A stretch of 64,000 nt of DNA from Laburnicola sp. R22_1 (lineage: Eukaryota; Ascomycota; Dothideomycetes; Pleosporales; Didymosphaeriaceae), in NCBI GenBank assembly GCA_014281115.1, contig JACONQ010000004.1, forward strand, positions 2,728,001-2,792,000, written 5' to 3'. The notes under the pieces were generated by a model. The model ran no database searches. It worked only from the letters and a program-made list of their open reading frames with translations, and was not told the DNA's origin. Position numbers and translations under genes: made by a program. Of this stretch, positions 36,779-48,837 are shown one piece after another. Within the stretch, counting starts at the first letter, position 1, and every line of letters begins with the position of its first letter.

Positions 36779-38377
36779 TCACGCTACCATACCGCTCTCC
36801 TTCCAACTCATCCCATAACTCTTAACCCGACTCCAATAAAACGGCCTATCATTCTTCAGCCCAAACTCCCCCCAATCATCCGTCAACCGATTATAACTCC
36901 AATACCCATGCCACACCAACTTGTTATTCCTCGCGCCCCGGCCCGCATTCCCTGTCCCCAAGACCATCTTATACATGTACTTGGGCGCCGCACCCGCAGT
37001 TTCGATCTCGAGTGTGCCCTCTTTCTCGCCACCGGCTACTTCAGGGCCGTTCATCCTCCACCGTCCGAGCAGTGCGTCTTTCATGGGCGCCGAGGGTAGG
37101 TTGCCGTGGTTTTTGTGCATGTGCTCGGTGTACAGGTAGGGTACTACGTCTGCGGGTTCGGAGGTTGTCAGGAGGGAGATGCAGGTCCCGTCGCGGAGGA
37201 AGCGGAGGTACCGGTAGTAGGTTACGATGTGGATGGGGGAGTTCCAGGTTAGTGTCATGGTGGAAGAGGCACCGGGGCGGGCGTAGTTTACAGTGGAGAT
37301 GTAGCAGCCGTTGAAGCGGATGCGGGGGCGGTGGCGGAAAAGAGTGCGGTAAGTTGGGTAGGGAGACGGGACGAGAAGGGTGGTCGCTTGTGCCGGGGTC
37401 AGAGCGAGGGGCGTTGTTGAGGCTTCGGCTTCGTCGTCGGAGTCGGTGCCGAGAATGTAGCCGCCTTCGCCGTCGTCGCCGAGTGGTTTGCCGTTCACTT
37501 GACATGTCCAGGTATAGTGCATAGCTGCAAATCCGTACTCATGGCCCAGGGCAATGCGTTTCCAGACTCGCTCCTCGGTCGTGACTAGGTATGCGAGGCG
37601 CTTGCAGACCTGTGCTAGGCGGGCAAACGAGGCAACATCCTGGACTGCGACGGCTTGTAGGATTTCAACGAGGAGCTCTTCGGGGATGGTGGCGATGGGG
37701 CAAGGGGGCGCGGGTGAGAGGTCCGTCGGGGGTTCTTCGCCCTGGATGGAGAGCGTGGAGAATTCGGCGATGAGGGGATTGTATAGGGAGTGATGGGCGG
37801 TATTGGGGACGGTGGCGGAGGCATTGGAAGGATTGGGGTCTTGAGGTTTGGGGAGGGGATTCTTATGCTGGGGAGCTCTGGATTTAACGTAGGAGGGTGG
37901 GAAGTGTTTCGCCTTGTAGGTTTCGTGGACTTTCTCGTCGAGCTATGGATACATCAGCATATGACAACTAGCATTTGCCGTGTGTTGTGGGAAGGGTAGT
38001 CTTACCTTGAAAGCTTTCCGGTACAGGTTCAGACTTTCACCCAAGCTGCCCTGAGTCTCTTTCTCCACTGCTTTCTCATAGTGTTCCAGAGCCGACTGTG
38101 GCTCTGCGCTCGATGAGGCAGCGGGAGCATTGGTTTCATTCAAACGCCGTCCATGCTGCTTCTCACCCAGGTCGTGGTACACGTGAGGCGCTGCCCCGGC
38201 TAGCTCTTCATTCTGGCGGCGCGAGTAGGATGACACCTCCGGCGCATTGCTCTTCGGTAATTTGCTTGACGATGCCTGCGTCGTCTTTGCAGCCAGCTGC
38301 TTGCCCTTTGCCTTGGCGGTGACCTCTTCTCTCCATTTCTGGCGGAAGCTCTCGAGCTCGGCTTCGGTGGAATTCAT
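36779..38377 (-). CDS. F-box protein, Hrt3/Pof7 (FBXO9) type
   Basis: Exons 38377-38006 and 37942-36779, intron 63 nt, 511 aa. The ATG at 38377 (MNSTEAELESFRQKWREEV) is chosen over upstream non-conserved frame. A helical TPR/MIT-like segment (SALEHYEKAVEKETQGSLGESLNLYRKAFK, about residues 95-124, interrupted by no stop) precedes the F-box (TIPEELLVEILQAVAVQDVASFARLAQVCKRLAYL). The conserved Hrt3 C-terminal domain follows: PYPTYRTLFRHRPRIRFNG, CYISTVNYARPG and a lipocalin-like LVWHGYWSYNRLTDDWGEF near the end. These proteins are substrate receptors of SCF ubiquitin ligases. Targets of fungal Hrt3-type proteins are little known. Confidence 0.88.
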
Positions 38378-38814
38378 AGTGCCCAGGTGTAGTACGGAGG
38401 GCGTGCGGCGGGTATACGCGGTTAAGTCCAATGTCGGCCTATGGAGAACGGGCAAGCTGTGAAGCGTGGGTTCCGAGGGTCTAGCAAGAGGACATATTGT
38501 GACGATTGAGTCATCGACCGATTATTGCGGCTGAAGCGGTGAGTTACTTGTAGGTGCATGGTGAAAGAGTCACGGCCGATGACATAGCGAAACGCCACAT
38601 CCGATAAGAAAGGGCGCACTGCATCCTCCGATTGCGCTAAGAAAGTTGGGTGGTCCGTGGAGCTTTCTTTTGCATCGCATCGCATCGTCATTTACTCTCC
38701 TGTCGCCGTCGCCGCTCAGAACATGCGCACGCCCGCCCTTTCGCGCCCTTCGGATCTCACCGACACACCTCGCACCCACTCGAGGTAGCCCTTCGTCGCA
38801 GTAGCATTGCGGCC
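38378..38814. other. Divergent promoter of the F-box and Mtm1-like genes
   Basis: 437 nt between divergent starts. No gene. Confidence 0.5.
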
Positions 38815-40132
38815 ATGGCCAGTACAGCCGAGGATGCGGCAGAGGGCGCGTCCATGGTGCAGAAGATGCTGTCTGCGACCACGGGCAGTGTCCTCACTTC
38901 ACTATTAGGTATGCAGCTCAGTTTAAAGAGAGTAACCCATGCTAAACTATGCAGTGACACCCCTTGATGTCGTTCGCGTCCGCCTCCAGTCGCAAGCACA
39001 TACGCCGAGCGCATCGCCGCCACGCCGGTCTGCGTTCACCGCATCTCCGCTTACCCAATTCCGCGATATGCCTCCCAATCTTGGGATATCGATATGTTGT
39101 CGAGAGGTTTTCTGGATAAATAACAATGCCCCGTGTGGTGCTGTGGGCCCTACGGTTGCTCCGCTCAATCCCGCCGACGCCGCTTGTGCCGTACAGGAGG
39201 TGGAACGCAGAACAATCAACAGCACGTGGGATGGTTTGCGCAAAATCGCACAGAATGAGGGGCCGCGCACGCTGTGGAGAGGGTTATCACCGACACTGGT
39301 TATGGCTGTTCCAGCCAACGTAATCTATTTTGCTGGCTACGACTGGATGCGGACGGCTCAAGCATCTCCCTTTAAGAGGATAATACCGGACGCATATCTA
39401 CCTTTGGTCGCAGGCGCTACTGCCCGTATCATGGCCGCAGTCGTTGTCAGCCCAATTGAAATGTTCAGGACAAGAATGCAGGCAGCCCACCATACAGCCA
39501 CGGCCGCAGGCCATTTCCGCGAGACCATGGACGGATTGCGGGAAATGGTGGCGGACAAGGGTGTCCGCAGCTTGTGGAGAGGGCTTACTTTGACTCTATG
39601 GCGAGATGTACCATTCTCCGCCATCTACTGGTGGGGATACGAGTATGGTCGAAATATCATCACCGATGTGCGCGGAAGGGCACAGGCGAGGAGTGACGGA
39701 ACAGAGTTTCACAGAGGTCATGGTGAAGAACGGATACGAAGAAGGAGTCGGTCGCGGAGCCGGGAAAATCATACCGAGACACTGATAGACAGCTTCATCG
39801 CCGGAGCAGGGTCAGGTGCAGTGGCTGCTTTTGTCACGACCCCATTCGACGTGGGGAAGACGAGGCAGCAGGTCTTGCATCACTCTGGAGACCCTGTGAA
39901 AGACCAGGCCGCTTCCCTTGCCAAGACGATCCGACCCGAAGACCGATCCATGCCACGGTTCCTCTGGCACATCTTTCAAGAGCAGGGAGCTTCGGGTCTG
40001 TTCAGAGGCTGGGCCGCTCGATGTCTCAAGGTTGCACCAGCCTGCGCTATCATGATCAGCAGCTATGAAGTCGGAAAGAAAATGGCGACCAGCGTTAATG
40101 AGCGGCGAGGACGACTACGAGATGACATCTAG
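38815..40132 (+). CDS. Mitochondrial carrier protein, Mtm1/SLC25A39-40 type
   Basis: Exons 38815-38908 and 38955-40132, intron 46 nt, 423 aa. Three mitochondrial-carrier repeats are shown by the signatures VTPLDVVRVRLQSQ, VSPIEMFRTRMQAA and TTPFDVGKTRQQ. Each is followed by the second-helix partner: LWRGLSPTLVMAVPANVIYF, LWRGLTLTLWRDVPFSAIYW and LFRGWAARCLKVAPACAIMI. A Cys-bearing insert after repeat-one helix 1 (GISICCREVF and NAPCG) and a basic Arg/Ser run before repeat 3 fit the Mtm1/SLC25A39 subgroup. That subgroup is linked to mitochondrial glutathione import, manganese handling and Fe-S homeostasis. Inner-membrane location is expected. Family secure, subgroup likely. Confidence 0.9.
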
Positions 40133-40563
40133 GCGCCCTAATACGCCCCGATCGTTCCGCATCGATGGTCTTTGCGCCTTAATGCTTAGATTTGTAACAC
40201 TTGCATAGTTTTTTGGGTTTGGATGCCGATTCTACTCACGTCTGCATGGTTTGGCGTTTGAAAAAGCGGAAGCTTGTTGTCGATTAAGCGGTTGTAATGA
40301 TACCAGCGCATTATGGGTGCATATGTATTATAGTTAGTCTATGAGCAGAAAGTGGGATTTCACCAGAGAAGAATTGCATACGCACCAGTCCGACATTTCT
40401 ATGGATATTTACATCAACGCTGAGCCTCCAGTTATATTACATAAGCAACACGTGACTACGCGGCGCGATTCACCAAAGCCGCATTCCAAACACGCAACTC
40501 CAACATTACGCGCTACCCCACGTCACCAAACTTCGACCTTCGTCCGCAGGTAAAACCACGAAG
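40133..40563. other. Intergenic, promoter of the ELYS-domain gene
   Basis: 431 nt, no gene seen. Confidence 0.5.
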
Positions 40564-41610
40564 ATGCGCGATATCGAGGACTTCAGCCAGATATTCCCAT
40601 TCGGGAGCTACTCAGATGGTCTCTGCTCAGACATTGAAGATAGCCAGCACACGCTGGGCGGCCGGACCTTCTTCGAGCGCCTTCTCGAACTCCTCAATAT
40701 CAAGTGTGCGTTGTACGGCACATGCTTCCAGGAACTGAGCTGATTGACTTGTACAGGGCGCCGAATCTACCCTCCGAAAGGCGACGAGGGCCTCGAAGAA
40801 CTCCACAAGCGCATCTGCGAGGCACCTATCTCACTGCACTACAAGCACTGCCTGATCTTCTATCTCCTCCGCGACCTCTCGCCCCACTACCAGACCTCGC
40901 CAGAATGGGCCACTCAATTCGCGACCGACGTGCACCTCGAGACGCGCTTCTGGACATTCATAGAAGGAATATGGGAGCTGGATCATCTGCAGTTTGAGAA
41001 CGCAGTCGGACACTTGACGCACCCCTCTATCATACCGACGTTCCCCGACGAGATTCTACTCACGTTGCTGAATCGGAAACATCACCAGATGAGCGAGATG
41101 AACGAGACGGACGAGCTACCGCTGGCATACTACAATTGCGTTAAACCGCCGCTCGCGACCGACTCGATTAAGAATACCTTTGCGCGGTATTTGGCTGCGC
41201 GCAATGTCACCGAGACGTTTTACTGGATCCGCGCACGGCCGGAGTGCGAGCATAGGTCGTTGTTGGAGGGACTTGTTGAACAGACGCTGGGTAGACAGAG
41301 CTGGGGCAGTAACAGTACGGAGCAATTGTACTCGACTCAGGAGAAGGCTGTCGAGTTGGTGGGGTTGCCGTTCAGTGAGGAGGAAGAAGAGTGGGTTGAG
41401 AAGTTCTTGACGGAGGGGAAGGGGAGAACATTGAAGGGTGCTGAGGATACCGTGGCGATGAGGAGGATTGCGACTGGAAGATTGAGGGAATTTGCGACTG
41501 GTAAAGGAAACAAGGGGCGAGTGCACAATGGTATCAATTGGGACGCTTTGAAAGGTGGCGTTAAGAAGGGTTTGGGCCCGAGAATGGATGACCAGGGGTT
41601 CGTGGTTTGA
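40564..41610 (+). CDS. ELYS-like domain protein, nuclear pore assembly
   Basis: Exons 40564-40705 and 40757-41610, intron 51 nt, 331 aa. It starts MRDIEDFSQIFPFG and continues LLNIKWRRIYPPKG across the junction. The all-helical ELYS-like region includes HYKHCLIFYLLRDL, FWTFIEGIWELDHLQFENAV, LTHPSIIPTFPDEIL and SIKNTFARYLAARNVTETFYWIR. The C-terminus is basic with a GINWDALKGG-like motif. Fungal ELYS proteins are short relatives of metazoan ELYS/MEL-28 that join the Nup84/Nup107 ring of the nuclear pore. Intact. Confidence 0.85.
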
Positions 41611-42222
41611 AAGAGCTACCTGATGAGCTATCGCATCTGTCGAGCGACCCCATTTGTACAGGATGAAGAGCAAGAGTAATGCTCTGAACACACATGTCCG
41701 GTTGAAAAGACTCTTGTCCGGGACGCGTACTCCGGTATATGCGGGTCTACTGAGCGGATTCCAAAGTAATCAGCTGCGAGCCCGAGCCAAAGCAAGAACT
41801 GGGTTGAACTAGCCGGACAATACAAAAGAGTAGACGGCTCGACAACTGTGAGAGCCCAGAACATCTGACATTCACTCACCAGAGACCAGTAAGAAGCCAC
41901 TCTTGCTTCTACTCATGCAATCTTTTTCACTTTGCGGTTATCGGTTACTAAAATCATGTTGTGTTTGGTCCTAGACAGCTTCCCTCACTTCCGAAGATCT
42001 GTACATGATTTCATCCCGTTTGGGTCGAATGGCATTCACTTCCATCCTATAGCCGTTGAGAAGAACTCCCCACTCACTCCGGGCTTCTCTTTCCAGCAAC
42101 CTCACTCCATTTAAACTCCTCTTCCCATCCCACCTCCTCAAGCACTCTCCCCCGCCTCCATTCCAGCGTCTACGCCTATCCAAACCTTTTTATACAAAGA
42201 ACCTTCCCAGCACCCACCCACC
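41611..42222. other. Intergenic, no gene seen
   Basis: 612 nt. The last 150 nt before 42223 is pyrimidine-rich, a common fungal core-promoter feature. Confidence 0.45.
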
Positions 42223-43271
42223 ATGCCCACCTCCGCCAGCTCACGATCCGAATCCCTCCCTCAGTTATCCACATCCGACAGGATCTTCCCCTACGACTGG
42301 CCCACCATAACCGACAAGCTCTCCCTCTCCACCACCAAAAATCTCCCTGCCTTCATCATCTCACCCTCCTTCCTAGACCCCTGGACAGCCTTCCGCGACC
42401 GACTACCGCTGCAACCCGGTTTCCTGCCCGAGTCTATCCAACCTGGCGAGATTGAAGTGAATGAGTTGTTGAATAAGGTGTATGGTATGTACCCAGTGGA
42501 CTTCTGTCCCGTCTCCGTGGACTGACTTGACTAATCAATACATCCAGGCATGATGGACGCAATGCACACATGCAAATACGACCGTCCCTCCTCCCCCTCC
42601 CCCTCCATACTCGCCTTGACGCCTACCGAACACCTCGAGTGTCTCGTGTACCAGTCTGCGCGAAACTTCTCCCGGCCAGACGAGTGTTTCGCGTCTGCGT
42701 TTGAGAGGGCGAAGTTGAAGAACGAAGAGGGGAGGAGGAGGGCGGGGCTGAGGATTCGAGGTCTGTCAAAAAAGAAAAAAAAATTGACGTTTGTGTGCGG
42801 TTTTACTAACTGTTTTGCCATGGCATAGGCTTGGTCATGCTTGTCGTCAACCTGATGGTGAATTATACGCATATGGCGCCGAGCAATGTCGTTAAGAAGA
42901 TTGAGGCGCTTAGGCCGACGGAGAATCCTGAGTGGAGTCCTGTTCCGGCGGTTAGGATCAAGTGGTGGCTGGATCGTATGCTAAGTCTGCTTGTCGTCTG
43001 TTTTTGTCCCCCCGCCTTCAGTGCGACTCATTTAAATGGTATGTTAATCTTGGGTTACGGTATGTAGGATGTCGGTGATCTCAGGAAACAGGTGCTGGGT
43101 GGCGAACGAAGAGGCCAGAATGAGAAGGAGTGGTTGATTAAGATACTTATGCGGAAAGAGGGGTTGGAATCGAAGGACGAGGTGGAGATCAAGACGAAGA
43201 GCGAGGCTGGGGGGAAGAGGGGGAGGTCGTATGAGGGAGATGAGGCGAGCAAGCGGTCGAGGATTGTTTGA
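42223..43271 (+). CDS. Uncharacterised four-exon protein (281 aa)
   Basis: I do not recognise the family. Exons 42223-42484, 42548-42760, 42829-42995 and 43068-43271 sum to 282 codons. The sequence reads like a conserved protein: RIFPYDWPTITDKL, EVNELLNKVYGMMDAMHTCK, LTPTEHLECLVYQSARNF, NLMVNYTHMAPSNVVKKIEAL, KWWLD and DVGDLRKQVLGG. The last exon is charged and ends in a bipartite-like basic run (KRGRSYEGDEASKRSRIV), suggesting nuclear import. Donors of introns 2 and 3 are the weaker GTCTGT. The third junction is the least certain, since the better-looking donor GTATGC at about 42976 breaks frame. Confidence 0.65.
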
Positions 43272-43587
43272 GCGGATACTTGGAAGCTTTGGAAGGGTGT
43301 TTGTTACGCAGGATTTGGGTATGCCGGCCTGGTCCCAAATGTGGAATTTTCTGGGGGTACCAAACCTTCGGTGTGCTCGTGTTTTCTGATGAAGGTCGGC
43401 GGTCCTAGGGCTTGAACTCAAGCACAAGCACCGAGTTTGACGAATGGGAGGCATGGGGTGGTAGTCCTTATGCGACTTATGTCCTCTCTTCTGGATCAAT
43501 CTACGCTTTCAATTCACGAATAGAGTAAAGCATCTCAGTCCAACTATGCTCATTTTGATCATGATCATAACCATCTACCCACTAGCC
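43272..43587. other. Convergent spacer
   Basis: 316 nt between the 3' ends of the unknown gene and the desaturase gene. No gene seen. Confidence 0.5.
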
Positions 43588-45228
43588 TCACGCCGCATGC
43601 GCACTCGCCACCAACGGTCTCACATTCGTAACCTGCTCACTAGCCCTCACAACAACCTGCTCACTAGCCCTCACAACAACCTGCCCCATCTTATCCTTCG
43701 CCTGCAGCCCCCTCTCCTCCTTCCAAACCTCGACTTCCTGCCCACCTCTCAACACCCCCACCCTCATCGTACTCAAAAGATTATGCGCCGCATTGCTATG
43801 CATGTACACCCCGCCATTGAATATCGCCGTCGCATCCTTCCCAATCGCGCTCTTGATAAGCGCCTTCCCGCCAGGATGTTCCAAGACGAAGTCCGTGACG
43901 TCGTGAATGATGCCCGCGATGACAACTAGCGAGGTTTCGCCGCTCGCGCAGCGGGACTGGAAGTCGTCCCAGGATATAACGGGAAGGGAGGAGAGGGGCG
44001 CACCCCAGTCGAGGGCCGAGCGGCGCACGTCGAGCGCTTTTTGCAGCTGTTGGATACGGCCTTTTTCGATCTCGTTATGTCGGAAGCGTTTGAGGTCGTA
44101 GGCGAGCGTCGTTTTGCTGAGGAGGTAGATGAGCCATTTGGTTGGGTCGTATTGGTAATATGCGATTGCGTTGCCTGTTACGTCGTCAGTCTCGATCGCA
44201 AGAAGATGTGGGAGAGGATGCGTGGTGTGACTTACGATAGTCGCTCGGAAACTCGTGGTGGAAGTTATGATACCCTTCGCCCAGCGTCACCAGCGCGGTA
44301 ATGAAATGATCTCTGGGTGTCCTCCGATCATCGAAAGGCTGTTCGCCCAACCAGTGGGCGAGCGAATTGACACAGAATGTTGCTTGTTGTACGAAACACG
44401 CTCTAATGATCCCAGCGTAGATGAGACCGCCCCACCAATCGCCCCATAAGAGACCGGCGACACACATGGGGAAGAGCCATGCTGAAACGAGAAGGCTCTT
44501 GCCGTAGTGTTTGTGCTGCCAGACGACCACAGGGTCAGCATCCAAGTCAGAGATGTCTGTTCGTCCGACCTTCTTCGGGTCTTGTTGTAATATCATCCAG
44601 CCTATGTGCGAGTGGAAGAAGCCGCGTAAAGCATCGTAGGGGTCTTTCGATGTGTCTGTCCATCGGTGATGAGCTCTGTGTTTGCTGCTCCAGAAACGAA
44701 TTGACCCTTGAATGGCGCCGGCGCCTAAGAAGGCGAGAAAAAGGCGAAGAGGTAAGCGTGCGCTGTAGCAACGGTGGGACCATAGTCTGTGATAGCCGCC
44801 GGTAATACCGAAGCCAGTGAAAAAATAGTATATTACTGCCCAGATGGCGGTGGCGGGCTTGAGGGGAACATAACGGGCTGCGTAAAGGCCGTATACTGGA
44901 ATAAGAATGACGAGTGTGGTGCTGAACCAGTTGATGTGTTGATACCAGTTTTTTATGGTGACTGGCTGATCACGGATATGTACCCTACAGGAGCCTGTGT
45001 GAGTATGTTCCCAACGGAATCGAAGTGGGTGGCTGATAAGACTGGACAGTGTAGGTAATCCGTACAGTACATTACCTCAGGATAGCTAATATCGACGTAG
45101 GTTGTATGAAAAACTACACCACTGGGTGTATAGATTGGAAATGGCTCACCTTGGCCGAGCCCGTTTTTCGTCCATCTTAGAGACTGGACGCCTCGAGAAA
45201 ACAACGTTGCTCTAAAAAGCGAAGGCAT
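43588..45228 (-). CDS. Acyl-CoA Δ9 desaturase with C-terminal cytochrome b5 (Ole1-type)
   Basis: Exons 45228-45076, 44965-44236 and 44174-43588, introns 110 and 61 nt, 489 aa. The desaturase part has the three His boxes HRLWSH, HRAHH and HNFHH. It also has [22 protein letters not shown] and [21 protein letters not shown], matching fungal stearoyl-CoA desaturases of the ER membrane. The cytochrome b5 domain follows ([10 protein letters not shown], then the haem ligands in LEHPGG and HSNAAH), so the enzyme carries its own electron donor. The N-terminus is atypical and the first exon is the least certain part. The C-terminal tail holds a duplicated 8-residue unit (VVVRASEQ). It introduces the Δ9 double bond into palmitoyl- or stearoyl-CoA. 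Confidence 0.9.
43630..43677. repeat. Two tandem copies of a 24-bp unit
   Basis: Identical 24-nt units in frame inside the desaturase C-terminal tail, each encoding one [12 protein letters not shown] octapeptide. Confidence 0.8.
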
Positions 45229-45962
45229 GACAGGCACCTATATAACAACCGAGGACAACACATGCAGCTCCTTCGAAGAAAGTCGCTAGTGCCTGAACTG
45301 AAAGCGGTGGCATGATAATGCACAAGTCAGATCCACACCACCCGAAAGTCGCCGATGGGGCACAGTGATAGAGCTAGCAAAGACTCGCATTCTCAAACGC
45401 ACGCTTTAACTGGGCGCCAATGCCAATTTAGCATTCCTTAACTTTTAGGCTAGTGGAAAATCTCATCAGCAACGTTCGGTTGATGTCTGTTGGGACAACT
45501 TGGGAGCCTGCTGTTGTTATCGTATCGTACGAGTAGTCAATGTAAATCGAGGCCCTGAAGGAGCGTTTACGCTAGTCCGACCTTGGTTGGACTTGCGAGA
45601 ACCCTTGTCGGTGGTGGTCCCAGACTCCCAGGAACACACGATTCTCACGAGTTGACCGTGTACCGAAAGGTCTGCGATGTTTCTCTTCCTGACCATGACT
45701 CGACTGGCGACGATGATGCGTGGGATTCGGTAGACTGTGAATCCAAGGCAATCCTGCCCACACTTCCCGTTCCCTATGTTCACTCGATCGAAAATCTGAA
45801 AGCTGTTCAGTGATGGCCAAGGTTCACGATTCGAGACATTTCAGAAGGCACGGAATTTGGAAGAAACGTCATTCCATTGCAAGTGTTTCCACTTGGACTA
45901 TTGCATGACCACGTTTTCGTTTCGTCTCTTCACACTCCAAATCCCCCAACTCATGTCTTCGC
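45229..45962. other. Intergenic between desaturase and uS10 genes
   Basis: 734 nt. Upstream of the desaturase and downstream of the uS10 stop. Small open frames at 45517-45820 lack features. Confidence 0.45.
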
Positions 45963-46423
45963 TTATGCCGCGATGGTGACCTCAACCTCGACACCAGCCT
46001 CGATGTTGATGATGATCTGCTTGACAACCTCGGTGGGGGCGTTGAGGTCGATGAGGCGCTTGTGGATGCGCATCTCGTATGTGTCCCAGGTCTTGGAACC
46101 CTCACCGCAAGGGGTCTTACGGGTGGTGACCTTGAGCTTCTTGGTGGGCAGGCGAACGGGGCCCTTGACGCGGAGGTCCTTGGCCTTGGCACGGTCGATA
46201 AGCTCGGTGCAGACCTTCTCGAGACTCTGCGCTTCGTTAGACACTACGCCGCGACATGACGCTTTCGGGATATGTGCAACGCACCTTGACGTTGCGGCTG
46301 GTGAGAGTGATGCGGATCTTGTGGATCTTGGGACCCTCGAAGTCACCACCCTTCTCTGGCTTGTCTACGCGCTGTTAGAGCTGCGCGCTGTCAATGGATC
46401 GAAGTGCTCGCACTGTAAGACAT
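45963..46423 (-). CDS. 40S ribosomal protein uS10 (S20)
   Basis: Exons 46423-46414 (10 nt), 46364-46285 and 46226-45963, introns 49 and 58 nt, 117 aa. The joined sequence begins [20 protein letters not shown] and [16 protein letters not shown] spans the second junction; later come [33 protein letters not shown] and [12 protein letters not shown]. It is a core head protein of the small ribosomal subunit. As in the uL11 gene above, the coding region starts on a micro-exon. Very secure. Confidence 0.95.
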
Positions 46424-46788
46424 GGCGTTTGTCGGCGTGGTTGGCTTTGGAGGCTGTAAGTTGTGAGAGGACTGCAGTCACGACCCGGATCTTCGATCTC
46501 TGTAATGTGATGACTGGCGTGGTGTTGCGTGCGACGGCGAGAGGGTCGTTGGCGGGCGCGCCCAAAAAATGATTGAAGCGTGTGTGTGGGTGCCAAGATT
46601 CGGAAGAGCTAGGCTATAGTAGGTATAACGCTGGCCATCCCACGCCCGCCTTCCAGATCTGCGAGCGATGACTGTGACTGCGAGGAGCAAGCAACAACCT
46701 ATCCACCAGCAAGATTAAATTCGAAAGCGCCGTCGGAATAAAGCAGGAAACTCAAAATCGGATACCTAAAAGTTCACCACTTGCCCCG
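46424..46788. promoter_or_regulatory. Shared divergent promoter of uS10 and CUE-domain genes
   Basis: 365 nt separates two divergently transcribed translation-linked genes, so both core promoters must lie here. No named motif is claimed. Confidence 0.5.
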
Positions 46789-48837
46789 ATGTCTCTACCT
46801 CCATTCGCCCCGTTTCCTGACGGCAAGGTTCGCCAAAACATTCCTCCTGCAGAATGGTCAGCATATCTGGATACCTACACATCTCTAGCTGAGCTACATC
46901 TTCGACTTAGCGATGTGCAATTTCGCAGCGCTATCTCAGATGACGCTTCTTCATTGTCCAATTTTCTCATATCTTTTTTTCATGAGTTGGCCAACGACGA
47001 CAGCATAGCACCGCAAGCCATTCTTCTACGGAAGAAATGTTTCTTTCTCTTGCATAGGATATACTCTGCAAATGACGTTCCTGTATCACTCCTCAACTGG
47101 TCTGTCTTGGCGGATGTATGTCGGATTTACTCCAAGAGCGCGCCATTCCGGATTCTGTTCGACGCTTTGTGGAAACGGAAGGCAGCGACGATCGAGAAGA
47201 GTTTGCAGCCCGCAAAGAATTCCTTAATCAGGAACCTGGACTCCAAAAGACCGGAGGAGGCAGAAAGCACTTTGAACAGAATCGTCCCTTTGCTAAGGAC
47301 CTCCCCAGATGCCGGTACATATATGCTTACTGGCTCCGACTTCCTAGACTCGTTGTGCAATGCGTATCCGAAGGTACCATCATCTTTCCAGGCAAAACTT
47401 GCGACAACAGTGTATCTTGGTCTTACCGCTCTACTTGCGGGCGAGAAGCCCAACTTGTCTCTATTGTCGGATCATCTATACAGCCTGAAAGCGAATGGAG
47501 AGCAGCAGGCAAAGTCTGGCACGGCCCAGAAATCGCTCATCGCAGACCTTGTCACGAACACGCCTCTTCTACAAAAGATCAGAGAAACAGCCACTGCTCC
47601 AGAAGCTACTAGAGTGAGAAATTTCGCTGCTTCTCTTAGCGCCTTTAAGCAGTCGTCCGCCGCTCGACCAAAAAGGCTCGTCCGGCGAAAAGTCGACAAG
47701 GGGAAAGGTAAGGCTACGGAAGACGAGTATGGACATGGGGCATTTGGAGAAATACACGTACATCGTATGAGCATGATTAGCCAGATACAAGACCTCTTCC
47801 CGGACCTTGGCTCGGGTTTTGTGGCCAAGCTGCTCCGTGAGTACAATGATAACGTCGAGGAAGTCACTGCAAATCTTCTGGAAGACTCCCTGCCGCCACA
47901 TCTTGCCAGTTCAGACAGGGGCGAACAACTGTAAGTGTAGAACCTCTGCCATTTATCATGACATCCTTCTAACAGATTAAGTCCTTCTCCTTCTGCCGCA
48001 AAACCACATTTCACTCCACGATCTACCCCACCGCCTCCGGAACGACTACCTCCCATAGGACGTCGCAACGTCTTCGACGGCGACGAGTTCGACCGACTCG
48101 CTGTGGACACCTCCCGACTCCATATCGGCCGGGAAAACCAGCAGCTCACTGCCGACAACATTCTATCCGACCGCGCCGCCGCTCCCAACAAGTCAGCGAT
48201 TCTCTCTGCCCTGGCGGCATTCGATTCAGACGACGACGAGCGCGATGACACATACGACGTCGAAGATGTCGGCGGAACCGTCGACTCAGCTGCACCTGGG
48301 CCCGAAGAAGCCGACGCAGACTTGCGTGACAAGAATGAGGAGGCGCTGTTTAGAGCATTCACGTCTACGCCGAGTCTTTTCGCGCGAGATGCAGAAACGC
48401 GACGAGGTAAAGCAAGAACAGCGCTGAAGAGCGAGACTGGCATGACCGATGAAGCAATCGAAGGCTGGGCTCTCATGATCGGGCGCGATCCCAAACGACT
48501 ACGCCGTCTGGAAGCCAAATTTTCGGCCTTCGCTGGCCAGCAAACACAGCTAGCACCATCTTCTTGGCGAAGCACACCCGCAGGCTCGGATTTCGAAGGA
48601 GCAGATGCAAGTGGAGATGGACAGCGCGGCGGGAGGGGTGGTGGTAGAGGGCGTGGTCGAGGTAGGGGCCATGGTGGTGGTGGTGTGCGAGGCGGCGGGA
48701 ATGTTGCGGGACCTGCCGATGAGAAGGGGACGCAGGTTTCGCGACAGCGGAAAGAGGCGAATAAGGGATCGAGAGCGAATCATAACCGGAGAGATCAGCG
48801 GGCGAGGAAAATGGCTAGAGGCGGCTTGCCGGGATGA
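46789..48837 (+). CDS. CUE-domain protein, Cue3/ASCC2-like
   Basis: Exons 46789-47930 and 47976-48837, intron 45 nt, 667 aa. A helical N-terminal region (about residues 1-280, starting MSLPPFAPFPDGKVRQNIPP) resembles the ASCC2/Cue3 N-domain. The CUE ubiquitin-binding domain follows at about residues 327-370 (MISQIQDLFPDLGSGFV and EVTANLLEDSLPPHL). The C-terminal half has an acidic segment and a dense Arg/Gly run (GGRGGGRGRGRGRGHGGGG), then a basic end KMARGGLPG. Cue3/ASCC2 belongs to the ribosome quality control trigger complex that recognises ubiquitinated collided ribosomes. Orthology is inferred from architecture. A decayed copy of its last codons lies at 51721-51960. Confidence 0.85.

Noticed and set aside
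47472..48575. 367-codon minus-strand frame
   Set aside because: Antisense shadow of the CUE-domain gene.
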